Shown: in pieces, positions 1-7,778 of the stretch
Position numbering within the stretch: position 1 is the first letter of the stretch
Layout of the letters: every line of letters begins with the position of its first letter
DNA from: CAXQZM01 sp964228455
GTDB taxonomy: Bacteria; Pseudomonadota; Alphaproteobacteria; UBA7985
Direction of reading: 5' to 3'
Assembly (NCBI GenBank): GCA_964228455.1
Contig: CAXQZM010000070.1
Location: forward strand, 12,423-76,422
DNA: 64,000 nucleotides
The notes under the pieces: generated by a model
Told to the model about the DNA's origin: nothing
Seen by the model: only the letters and a program-made list of their open reading frames with translations
The model's database searches: none
Made by a program: the position numbers and the translations under genes

Positions 1-1156
1 CAACCGTTCCTACCTTCAAACCCTGCAAACCTTGGCTAGAGCCGTACGCATCATTAACTTCGAAAAGTGCCTCAGCTTCACCTTGCCATTCGATCCGCGT
101 ATAATGAAATTCGTGTCCGCGCCAAATCTCACCTTCAGAGCCCAGAGAAAAATTGGTAAGCGCTCGAATCTCGCGATAACCCAGATGTCGCTTCTTTTTA
201 GCAAAGGTAGTAACTAAAGGCAGCAATCCGGCCATCTGATGGCGTACCCCTTGCGCATCAATAATTGCTTCACCTAGCACCATAAATCCCCCACACTCAC
301 CATAGATTGGAACGCCGGCCTCAGCGGCCTGACGCAAGTTGGGCAAAAAATGTTGATCCGATTTTATCTTGTCCAAGTATAGCTCTGGATAGCCGCCTGG
401 GAGAAAAATACTTTGTTCGGGGACTTGCATGTGAGGGTATGAAAAACATAACCCCAAATCAGGATGCCCAATCGATGAGAAAGTCATTGGAGTTTCTGGT
501 TTAAGCACACTTTCGTTTGCGAGATGAGAAGTTTCAACAAGAGGATTCGCCCATTCAGAGGCTTTAAGAAGAAAACGATTAAGGTCGGAATTTTCATCTG
601 CCATATGCAGGCCCAAGTGCCGGCTTGGAAGCACCAGACTATCTTCTGGTGGCAAGAACCAACTTGGAATATCAGAATGCAAGGCTTCACGGATTAATGC
701 TTCGTGTCTTTTGCTCGCAACCCGGTTAAAAATTACTCCGCTTATGGCAAGATCGGGGTCTCGGAGCACTAGACCCTCTGCAACTGCCGCCGCCGTTTGT
801 GCGGATTTGCTCGCGTCAACCACTAAAATTATAGGCCAACCAGAAATACGTGACAGAGCGGCTGTTGAACCAGGTCCATCATGCAGTCCCATGACACCCT
901 CTACAATTGCCACCTCATCAGGCTTAACACCGCCGATAAGACGAGATATCGTCTCCCTGCGCATAGCCCAGGGATCGAGGTTTGCGCATGGTGCGCCTGC
1001 GGCAGCGCTCAAATAAGTTGGATCAATATAATCTGGACCGGTTTTAAAAGGACGTACTTTTTGACCCGCGGAGGTTAAAGCAGAAATCAAACCCAAAGTA
1101 ATAGTAGTTTTCCCAGCACCTGAATTAGGGGCAGCTATTATTAAACCTCGAGCCAA
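1..1156 (-). CDS. cobB: Cobyrinate a,c-diamide synthase (partial, 3' end off the window)
   Basis: ATP- and glutamine-dependent amidation of (hydrogeno)byrinic acid in cobalamin synthesis, cytoplasmic. Translation from a TTG at 1156 gives LARGLIIAAP followed by the P-loop SGAGKTT (about residues 12-18), and later LPGGYPEL and the glutaminase nucleophile block GECGG (Cys about 288), then a GYREI...GHEFHY tail. The frame stays open to the window edge. The TTG start is chosen because family members begin a few residues before the P-loop; it lies inside the end of cobA, so the two are translationally coupled. The stretch just before LPGGYPEL looks about 20-28 residues shorter than I expect for the family (see findings). 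The identity is secure; the exact start is less so. Confidence 0.88.
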   Translation of the reverse strand, partial: MARGLIIAAPNSGAGKTTITLGLISALTSAGQKVRPFKTGPDYIDPTYLSAAAGAPCANLDPWAMRRETISRLIGGVKPDEVAIVEGVMGLHDGPGSTAALSRISGWPIILVVDASKSAQTAAAVAEGLVLRDPDLAISGVIFNRVASKRHEALIREALHSDIPSWFLPPEDSLVLPSRHLGLHMADENSDLNRFLLKASEWANPLVETSHLANESVLKPETPMTFSSIGHPDLGLCFSYPHMQVPEQSIFLPGGYPELYLDKIKSDQHFLPNLRQAAEAGVPIYGECGGFMVLGEAIIDAQGVRHQMAGLLPLVTTFAKKKRHLGYREIRALTNFSLGSEGEIWRGHEFHYTRIEWQGEAEALFEVNDAYGSSQGLQGLKVGTV

Positions 1157-1932
1157 TTCAATTGCTCCCTCAGACCTACGTTAGCCCCGACCACAATCAA
1201 AGCAGGAGATCCAAACTTATGCGCTGAGACATCTTCTACGGTTCTCCCCACCGTAGTATCAAGAATTCGCATGTTGGGCAATGTAGCATTCTGTACGACA
1301 GCTACTGGCTCATCAATTGGCCGACCTCCAGCAATTAGTGATTGCATTATCCGGTCCAAATGTTTGATCGCCATAAATATTACAAGTGCAGGGCTTGATT
1401 TAGCTAATCCAGTCCAATCAACATTGTCAGGAACATCCCCTGTTACGGAATGCCCAGTAATAAAAGTTACTGCTGAGTTCGTACTTCGGTGAGTTAGGGG
1501 AATACCAGCATATGCCAATCCTCCGATACCACTTGATACTCCTGGGACAAAACGAAATGGCACTCCAGCGTCTAGCAGTGCCAATGCCTCTTCCCCACCA
1601 CGGCCAAATACCAATGGGTCACCACCCTTTAACCTGACCACACGTTTGCCTTGCTTGGCAAGCGCAACCAAACGGGAGCTAATATCTACCTGCTTAGGAC
1701 TAGAAACGCCACCGCGCTTTCCTGCAAATACTAATTCTGCATCGCCATTTGCCCAATCTAAAATGTCCTGACCAATTAAAGCATCATGCACAACAACATC
1801 TGCTTGCTGAATTGCAGATAGTCCAAGAAGCGTGAATAAGCCTGGATCTCCAGGGCCTGCGCCCACCAGCCAAACATGGCCTGGCTTCAGCTCACCAAGA
1901 CTAGCAACATTTGGCAAAGAATTTGACATCAC
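1141..1932 (-). CDS. cobA: Uroporphyrinogen-III C-methyltransferase (SUMT)
   Basis: Uses S-adenosylmethionine to methylate uroporphyrinogen III at C2 and C7, giving precorrin-2, the first committed step toward cobalamin and siroheme. The 263-residue protein has the tetrapyrrole methylase glycine-rich start GAGPGDPG (residues 24-31), the central block RLKGGDPLVFGRGGEE, and GIPLTHR, in the expected order and spacing. There is no CysG-type dehydrogenase/ferrochelatase domain, so this is the stand-alone form. It overlaps the 5' end of cobB by 16 nt and is divergent from cbiD, with only 75 bp between the starts, so both arms of the cob cluster are probably driven from that short gap. No room exists there for a cobalamin riboswitch. 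Confidence 0.95.
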   Translation of the reverse strand: MMSNSLPNVASLGELKPGHVWLVGAGPGDPGLFTLLGLSAIQQADVVVHDALIGQDILDWANGDAELVFAGKRGGVSSPKQVDISSRLVALAKQGKRVVRLKGGDPLVFGRGGEEALALLDAGVPFRFVPGVSSGIGGLAYAGIPLTHRSTNSAVTFITGHSVTGDVPDNVDWTGLAKSSPALVIFMAIKHLDRIMQSLIAGGRPIDEPVAVVQNATLPNMRILDTTVGRTVEDVSAHKFGSPALIVVGANVGLREQLNWLEV

Positions 1933-2007
1933 TGCCCCCTATCCTGGCCTTAAGAGGACATCTATAGGAAACCGACCTATGACCTCGACAATTGAGACAT
2001 AAAGATC

Positions 2008-3099
2008 ATGGCAAGTGCATTTTCAGCTAAAAGCGAGCCACATCCAGGCGTTAAAAATACCGGTAAAAGCGGCCGTTTAAAAAGGGGCTGGACCACAGGT
2101 GCCTGCGCTACGGCTGCAACCAAGGCTGCTCTTATTGCATTGTTGGATGGGGACTTTCCTGACCCTATTAGCATCACATTACCCGGTGGCCAAACCCCTG
2201 CATTTACAATTTCCAGACATAAACAGGGCATAGATTGGGCTCAAGCAAGTGTCATAAAAGATGCTGGCGATGACCCTGATGTCACCCACGGGGCGGAAGT
2301 GCAGGTTTTGATTAAGCGGTCAGAAAAACCAGGGTTGCGCTTCCACGCGGGGTCAGGCGTTGGCACTGTCACTAAAGAAGGGTTACCGATCGAGGTAGGA
2401 CAGGCATCTATCTCCCCGACACCACGCACAATGATGACCACTGTGGTCTCAGAGAGGTTGAACCTAGAGCACGAGGGGCTCGACATCACCATATCAATTC
2501 CGGGGGGAGAAAAACTAGCAGAGAAGACATGGAATGGACGGCTGGGTATTTTGGGTGGACTCTCGATTTTGGGCACGACTGGTGTGGTTGTACCCTATTC
2601 CTGCGCCGCTTGGATCCACTCTATTCATCGCGGTATTGATGTAGCACGAGCGAACAAAATTCAGCACGTGGCAGCGGCAACAGGAAATCAGTCAGAAGCT
2701 GGCATACAAGCGATGTATGATCTACCGAGTCACGCACTAATTGATATGGGCGACTTTGCCGGTGCAATGCTAAAATATCTAAAAAAGTACCCCATACCAA
2801 AGCTATCAATTGCAGGTGGTCCAGGGAAGCTAGCGAAACTAGCCCAGGGCCACGGTGATTTGCATTCATCAAGATCTCAAGTTGATGTGATGTTTTTAAG
2901 TCAGATTAGCGGCCAAGACATTGGTAATGCTCAAACTGCAGCCCAAGCTCTGAAAAACGTCTCAGCTCCAAATGACTTTGCAAATTCAATTGCAAAACAT
3001 GCACAGCGGGAGGCGCAGAAACGACTTGGCTCTGGTATTTTGATTGACGTACAGCTTTTCGACCGAGTGGGTAAGCATTTGGGAGGGGCAAATGCTTAA
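2008..3099 (+). CDS. cbiD: Cobalt-precorrin-5B C1-methyltransferase CbiD
   Basis: Methylates C1 during ring contraction in corrin synthesis. The 363-residue product opens, after a short tail, with the CbiD hallmark RGWTTGACATAATKAAL (about residues 26-42) and carries the TPRTMM and GGLSILGTTGVV blocks and an AGGPGKLAKLA segment near residue 270. CbiD is the anaerobic-pathway enzyme but also substitutes for CobF in some aerobic genomes, so with cobB, cobK and cobA here it suggests a mixed pathway. The start at 2008 is the first ATG before the conserved block. The gene ends 8 nt inside cobK. Confidence 0.93.
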   Translation: MASAFSAKSEPHPGVKNTGKSGRLKRGWTTGACATAATKAALIALLDGDFPDPISITLPGGQTPAFTISRHKQGIDWAQASVIKDAGDDPDVTHGAEVQVLIKRSEKPGLRFHAGSGVGTVTKEGLPIEVGQASISPTPRTMMTTVVSERLNLEHEGLDITISIPGGEKLAEKTWNGRLGILGGLSILGTTGVVVPYSCAAWIHSIHRGIDVARANKIQHVAAATGNQSEAGIQAMYDLPSHALIDMGDFAGAMLKYLKKYPIPKLSIAGGPGKLAKLAQGHGDLHSSRSQVDVMFLSQISGQDIGNAQTAAQALKNVSAPNDFANSIAKHAQREAQKRLGSGILIDVQLFDRVGKHLGGANA

Positions 3100-3856
3100 A
3101 ATATTAGTTCTTGGTGGAACAATAGAAGCCAGGGAATTAAGTTTAGCACTCGTAGAAACGGGCCATGAGGTCACAATCTCATTTGCCGGCCTAACGCGAA
3201 ACCCATTGACAGCGGACGGGGTCTTTTTAATTAGCGGCGGGTTTGGCGGACCTCAAGGCCTAGCGAATTACTTAAGCAACACACAGACCGACATATTAAT
3301 TGATAGTACGCATCCATTTGCTAACCGAATGTCACGAAATGCTTTCATTGCAGGTAGATTATCTAACACGGAAGTACTTGCACTCAGGCGACCAAGCTGG
3401 AATCGCAGGCCTGGTGATAGGTGGAAAAACCTTGATACTCTCGAAAAAGCCGTGAAGCGATTAAGACACGCGAAGCCTAAGCGCGTTCTATTAGCTCTAG
3501 GTGGGCAAGGCGCAGAGCAATTTAGAAAATGCCGCCAACATCAGTTTCAGGCTCGAGTGCTGATCAACTCCGCGACTAATTTGGCTACCTCTTCTGCGCA
3601 TCGCTGGAAAGGATTGGAGATTATTCGAGTGGATTCGCGCCGAACAGTAACAGAAGAAATCAACGAAATCTGCAACTATAGGCCAGATTTAATGATTGTT
3701 CGAAATGCTGGAGGGCCACTAAATGCAAAACTTGACGCTGCCAGAAGACTGTCGCTGCCGGTTTGGTTAATTGACAGGCCCCCAATGCCGCCCGTACCTT
3801 TATTTTCGTCGCCTACAGCGCTGCTCAAGCATTTACAAAATGAGAAGCTCGCGTGA
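3092..3856 (+). CDS. cobK: Precorrin-6A/cobalt-precorrin-6A reductase
   Basis: NAD(P)H-dependent reduction of the corrin ring at the precorrin-6 stage. The 254-residue protein begins MLKILVLGGTIEARELS, the dinucleotide-binding start typical of CobK/CbiJ, has IDSTHPFANRMSRNA near residue 70 and ends with the IVRNAGGPLNAKLDAAR block and a PVWLIDRPP segment, as in the family. I chose the ATG at 3092 over an upstream in-frame codon at 3044 because GGGAGGGG sits directly before it and the glycine loop then falls at the N-terminus. It overlaps cbiD by 8 nt and the next gene by 1 nt. Confidence 0.92.
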   Translation: MLKILVLGGTIEARELSLALVETGHEVTISFAGLTRNPLTADGVFLISGGFGGPQGLANYLSNTQTDILIDSTHPFANRMSRNAFIAGRLSNTEVLALRRPSWNRRPGDRWKNLDTLEKAVKRLRHAKPKRVLLALGGQGAEQFRKCRQHQFQARVLINSATNLATSSAHRWKGLEIIRVDSRRTVTEEINEICNYRPDLMIVRNAGGPLNAKLDAARRLSLPVWLIDRPPMPPVPLFSSPTALLKHLQNEKLA

Positions 3857-4083
3857 TGAACACCACAACGCGAGAGCGACGACAGACACGCCGAAAGGTC
3901 CGGCCGATAATTGACACCAGCATTCCCAGCCCGTGCAAGTCATTGTGTCAAATTGATAAAACTAATTCCACCTGCATTGGATGTAGAAGAACCTTGGACG
4001 AAATAAGAAATTGGATGATAATGACTGCGGAGGAAAAACAGTCCGTATGGCAACGCCTCAATTCGATATCGACTGATGCCTAG
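3856..4083 (+). CDS. DUF1289 family small cysteine-containing protein
   Basis: Small (75 residues) basic protein with a cysteine pattern CKSLCQID...CIGCRRTLDEI followed by a WMIMTAEEKQSVWQRL helix, which is the DUF1289 signature. The function of that family is not known to me; the four cysteines suggest a metal site. It is embedded between cobK and cobU by a 1-nt stop/start overlap (TGATG) upstream and an 8-nt overlap downstream, so it is co-translated with cobalamin genes. A GTG three bases earlier is an alternative start. Whether it has a cobalamin-related role is inference from position only. Confidence 0.85.
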   Translation: MNTTTRERRQTRRKVRPIIDTSIPSPCKSLCQIDKTNSTCIGCRRTLDEIRNWMIMTAEEKQSVWQRLNSISTDA

Positions 4084-4567
4084 TCATCTTATCTTAGGAG
4101 GCCGAAGATCAGGAAAATCTGCTTTTGCAGAAGCTGAGGCTTTAGCGCTAAAGAAACCCTTAACCTACATAGCTACATCTCGAGCATATGACAAAGATCA
4201 TGCAGAACGCATAAATCTGCATCGACAGCGACGGCAGGGAGAGGGATGGACAGTTCATGAATCTGGAGACCCAACAGAGCTCCAGGGTCACCTTAATTTA
4301 GCTTCAGGTGCTGTCCTAGTTGACTGCTTATCCATGTGGCTTAACAATATCTTTCTCGACAATATTGATATCCCACCCCTTACTCTTCCAGTCACTGATG
4401 CTTATCTCATCTTAGTCTCTACCGAGGTTGGATTAGGTATTCACTCGGAAACATCGTTGGGCCGCCGATATGCTGACAAGCTGGGCGAACTCAACCAGTC
4501 GATAGCAGCCCAAGCTGACAAAGTCAGTTTCGTTGCTGCAGGTCTAAATTTAAAACTAAAAGGCTAG
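4076..4567 (+). CDS. cobU: Adenosylcobinamide kinase / adenosylcobinamide-phosphate guanylyltransferase
   Basis: Bifunctional nucleotide-loop assembly enzyme (CobP in aerobic nomenclature): phosphorylates adenosylcobinamide and then transfers GMP. The 163-residue product has the P-loop GGRRSGKSAFAE at residues 8-19, the YIATSRAYD block, LVDCLSMWLNN (about residues 80-90), and the diagnostic TEVGLGIHSE...GRRYADKLGELNQ segment, ending VAAGLNLKLKG. Length is near the lower end of the family. It overlaps the DUF1289 gene by 8 nt and is 2 nt from cobW. The partner genes cobS and cobT are not in the window. Confidence 0.94.
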   Translation: MPSHLILGGRRSGKSAFAEAEALALKKPLTYIATSRAYDKDHAERINLHRQRRQGEGWTVHESGDPTELQGHLNLASGAVLVDCLSMWLNNIFLDNIDIPPLTLPVTDAYLILVSTEVGLGIHSETSLGRRYADKLGELNQSIAAQADKVSFVAAGLNLKLKG

Positions 4568-4569
4568 CA

Positions 4570-5598
4570 ATGCTTAAAAAAATCCCCGCAACCATCATAA
4601 CAGGCTTTCTCGGTGCAGGAAAAACAACATTGGTGCGGCATCTAATGGAAAATAACAATGGAAAACGCTTAGCGCTTATAGTTAATGAGTTTGGTGATGT
4701 GGGAGTGGATGGTGAACTGTTAAGATCTTGTGGTATTGAAGGGTGCTCCGATGACGTGATGGTTGAGCTATCAAATGGGTGTTTGTGCTGTACCGTCGCG
4801 GATGACTTTATACCCGCAATAGAGGCATTGCTCGCACTCCCCCAGCGTCCTGACCACATCCTAATTGAGACCTCGGGACTAGCCCTGCCAAAACCTCTTG
4901 TTCAAGCTTTTAATTGGCCAGAGATCAAAACTAAAGTAACGGTAGATGGCGTTGTTTCACTAGTTGACGCACGGGCCACTGCAGACGGACTGTTTGCGCC
5001 TAACCCCAATGCAGTTGAGGCTCAACGTAAAGCAGATGAAGGTCTTGATCACGAAACACCACTTGAAGAACTTTTTGAAGAACAATTAGGTTCCGCAGAT
5101 TTAATTCTAGTCAACAAAACAGATCTTATCACTAGCGCTGAAAAGCTAGATGTAATCGAAAAAATTAATCAAGAAAAAAGGACTGCAGCTCAAATTCTGT
5201 GGGCTACTCAAGGGCAAGTTGACCCTCGAGCCCTTCTTGGGTTGGGCTTGGCAGCAGAGGATGATCTCGATAGCCGCCCATCCCATCATGATGGAACTGA
5301 TGAACACGAGCATGATGACTTCGATACCTGCGTTGTCTCTGCACCTGATGGTATGAGTAAGGATGCGCTCATTGCCAAGTGCCGGGCAGCAGTTAATGAA
5401 TTTGGATTATACCGAATGAAAGGATTCGCCCCAATACCTAACAGCAATATGCGCCTAGCAATACAAGGTGTTGGCAACCGCTTCCAAGCGCATTTCGATA
5501 GGGATTGGGCTGAAGGTGAAGACCGTCAAAGCCGGCTGGTTGCTATTGGTCAGCACGGCCTGGATCCAAAAGCGTTACAAATTTTCATGAATGGCTAA
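4570..5598 (+). CDS. cobW: CobW-type GTPase metallochaperone
   Basis: G3E-family P-loop GTPase thought to supply cobalt for CobN-type chelation. The 342-residue protein carries TGFLGAGKTT (residues 10-19), the metal-binding GCLCC motif near residue 74, the NKTDL guanine-specificity motif near residue 180, and a histidine/aspartate-rich loop HHDGTDEHEHDDFD (about 238-251), followed by the CobW C-terminal domain with LYRMKGF. It is 2 nt from cobU. In many aerobic cob clusters cobN follows cobW directly; here an unrelated epimerase follows and overlaps the end by 8 nt. Confidence 0.9.
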   Translation: MLKKIPATIITGFLGAGKTTLVRHLMENNNGKRLALIVNEFGDVGVDGELLRSCGIEGCSDDVMVELSNGCLCCTVADDFIPAIEALLALPQRPDHILIETSGLALPKPLVQAFNWPEIKTKVTVDGVVSLVDARATADGLFAPNPNAVEAQRKADEGLDHETPLEELFEEQLGSADLILVNKTDLITSAEKLDVIEKINQEKRTAAQILWATQGQVDPRALLGLGLAAEDDLDSRPSHHDGTDEHEHDDFDTCVVSAPDGMSKDALIAKCRAAVNEFGLYRMKGFAPIPNSNMRLAIQGVGNRFQAHFDRDWAEGEDRQSRLVAIGQHGLDPKALQIFMNG

Positions 5599-6463
5599 TA
5601 AATTATTTATCTTTGGCATTGGTTACTCAGCGCTAGCGTTGGCAGAAAAATGCATGGAGCGTGGCTGGCAGGTAAGCGGAAGTGTAAGATCCGGCAACAA
5701 AGCTTCAACGCTTCGAGCGAAAGGAATTCGTGCTTTTGCATATGAAGGAGGAAACCCTAGTGATGAATTAATAAACGAGGTGCAGTCATCTCCTTACATA
5801 CTTCAATCTATTGGGCTGGCAGAGGGCAAAGATCCAATCCTGCCATTCTTCGACAGTTACATTGCCTCAATGCCAAGAAAGTGGGTGGGCTATCTCTCAA
5901 CGACTGTTGTTTATGGAAACCATGATGGAGCGCTTGTAGATGAGACTACAACGCCCCGTCCAACCACAGATAGGGGAAAGGCACGTCTAGCTGCAGAAAA
6001 CGCATGGGCACAATTACCAGTGCCAATTCATATTTTTCGCCTTGCTGGGATATACGGACAAGGCCGAAACATATTACTTAAAATGCAGCAGGGAAAAGCC
6101 CGTACTATCCATAAACCTAACCAGGTTTTTAGTCGTATTCACGTAGAGGATATTGCGAAGTTACTTCTAGCATCAATGAACGCACCCGCCGCCAAAAGAG
6201 GATTGCCTGAAATTTATAATGTTGCTGATACTGAGAGTGCGGCCCCTGAAGTGGTTGCGGCTTTTGCAGCGGAACTATTAGGTATTAAACCACCTCCTCT
6301 TATCCCATTTGAAGCTGCAGAAATGTCTGAAATGGCCAGTAGCTTTTATCAAGACAACAAGCGTGTCTCATCTGCAAAAATGCTGAAGCTAATTGGTGAA
6401 TTTACCTACCCAACCTATCGAGAAGGCCTACGTGCCATAAAACAAAGCCTGCACCCCAGGTAG
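5591..6463 (+). CDS. Extended SDR / NAD(P)-dependent epimerase-like protein
   Basis: The 290-residue protein starts with a Rossmann-fold turn FIFGIGYSALALAEKC and continues with GYLSTTVVYGNHDGALVDE, a position equivalent to the catalytic Ser/Thr region of extended SDRs, and IFRLAGIYGQGRN. It resembles YeeZ/SDR-type sugar-nucleotide epimerase-like proteins; the substrate cannot be read from the sequence. The classical YxxxK is not obvious: GKARLAAENAWAQ occupies that place. It overlaps cobW by 8 nt, so it is probably co-translated with it, and its 3' end overlaps the convergent pgk by 36 bp. Confidence 0.8.
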   Translation: MANKLFIFGIGYSALALAEKCMERGWQVSGSVRSGNKASTLRAKGIRAFAYEGGNPSDELINEVQSSPYILQSIGLAEGKDPILPFFDSYIASMPRKWVGYLSTTVVYGNHDGALVDETTTPRPTTDRGKARLAAENAWAQLPVPIHIFRLAGIYGQGRNILLKMQQGKARTIHKPNQVFSRIHVEDIAKLLLASMNAPAAKRGLPEIYNVADTESAAPEVVAAFAAELLGIKPPPLIPFEAAEMSEMASSFYQDNKRVSSAKMLKLIGEFTYPTYREGLRAIKQSLHPR

Positions 6464-7621
6464 TTCGCGACCTTCCATCCACTCTAAGAAAGCACCCCCT
6501 GCACTAGAGACATAGGTTAAATCTTCAATAACCCCGGCTTGCTCTAGTGCAGCCACTGTGTCGCCCCCTCCTGCAACTGATCGCATGCTACCTGCTTTCG
6601 TATGCAATGCTACTGCATTAGCCACTGTTTGCGTGGCTGCATTAAACGGCAAGAACTCAAATGCCCCCAGGGGTCCGTTCCAAATCAGTGTTTTGATTTT
6701 TGGTAATAGCCCTAAAATCTGATTTACAGATTCAGGACCAAAATCAAGAATCATTCTATCACTCGGAATCTTTGTAATTTCACCTATTTCTGACGCATTG
6801 CCCTGGTCTATCGCAGGCGCATAAGAAGCATCAATAGGCAAAATAACACTGCAACCAAGTCCGTGAGCGCGATCCAAAACATCCAGAGCTCGATTTCTCA
6901 GCTCTGGCTCACAAATTGAAATGCCAACCTCATGACCCTGCGCCGCAAGGAAAGTATTAGCCATCCCGCCACCAATAACCAAGAAATCTACTTTGGTTAC
7001 CAGATTGTAGAGAAGATCAAACTTCGTCGAGACCTTTGAGCCTCCAACTATTGCCATCACAGGGCGATCAGGCATCGACAATGCCATTTCCAAAGCCCTA
7101 AGTTCCGAGGTCATTAGCTCACCGGCAAACGCTGGCATCAAGCTAGGTAGCGCGGCAGTTGAAGCGTGCGCTCTATGCGCAGCGGAGAAAGCGTCATTAA
7201 CGTAGATATCTGCCAGGGCCGCTAGATCTTTAGCTAAAGCTATTTCATTAGCCTCTTCTCCAGGATCAAAACGTAAGTTTTCTAATACTAGTATATCACC
7301 AATCCGCATATTTCGCACGCCTGCCATGGCAGCCGTTCCTCGCAAATCAGAAATAAATTGAATGTCCTTATCCATGATTTTACCCAAGGCAGCGGCTATG
7401 GGGGCAAGGCTCAACTCTGGAACTTCTTGGCCCTTCGGACGTCCAAAATGAGATACGAGCACAACACGCGCGCCACGCTCTGAAAGATTCATCAGACCAG
7501 GCGCAAGGCGACGTAGTCGCGCATCATTGCTTACTTTACCATTAATCATTGGGACATTTAAATCGACCCGAACAACAATAGTGCGTCCACTTACCTCAGC
7601 TTCCGTTATGGATCGAAACAT
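6428..7621 (-). CDS. pgk: Phosphoglycerate kinase
   Basis: Glycolytic/gluconeogenic kinase interconverting 1,3-bisphosphoglycerate + ADP and 3-phosphoglycerate + ATP. The 397-residue monomer has VVRVDLNVPM (residues 17-26), the substrate-binding SHFGRPKG block (about 58-65), NAFSAAHRAHAS-like DAFSAAHRAHAST near residue 143, the hinge GGSKVSTK and the nucleotide-binding tail WNGPLGAFE and VAGGGDTVAALEQAG. Normal length. It lies alone on the minus strand, tail-to-tail with the SDR gene (36 bp shared), about 157 bp downstream of the M24 gene. The usual gap/fba partners are not in the window. Confidence 0.97.
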   Translation of the reverse strand: MFRSITEAEVSGRTIVVRVDLNVPMINGKVSNDARLRRLAPGLMNLSERGARVVLVSHFGRPKGQEVPELSLAPIAAALGKIMDKDIQFISDLRGTAAMAGVRNMRIGDILVLENLRFDPGEEANEIALAKDLAALADIYVNDAFSAAHRAHASTAALPSLMPAFAGELMTSELRALEMALSMPDRPVMAIVGGSKVSTKFDLLYNLVTKVDFLVIGGGMANTFLAAQGHEVGISICEPELRNRALDVLDRAHGLGCSVILPIDASYAPAIDQGNASEIGEITKIPSDRMILDFGPESVNQILGLLPKIKTLIWNGPLGAFEFLPFNAATQTVANAVALHTKAGSMRSVAGGGDTVAALEQAGVIEDLTYVSSAGGAFLEWMEGRELPGVQALFYGT

Positions 7622-7778
7622 TAAATGGCCTTCCTTAAATATTTCTAACGCCGCTTATCCTAAACTTTCAGTTATGAGGGGTAACTACCGTTATTTTGCA
7701 TGAACAGAGTTAAGATGGCAAAAGTGTCGTACCAATTAAAAATTCAAACTATCAAATAGCTACTCTACGAGTATTTTT

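Noticed and set aside
1933..2007. Cobalamin riboswitch between cobA and cbiD
   Set aside because: Only 75 bp are available and no B12-box-like sequence was seen.
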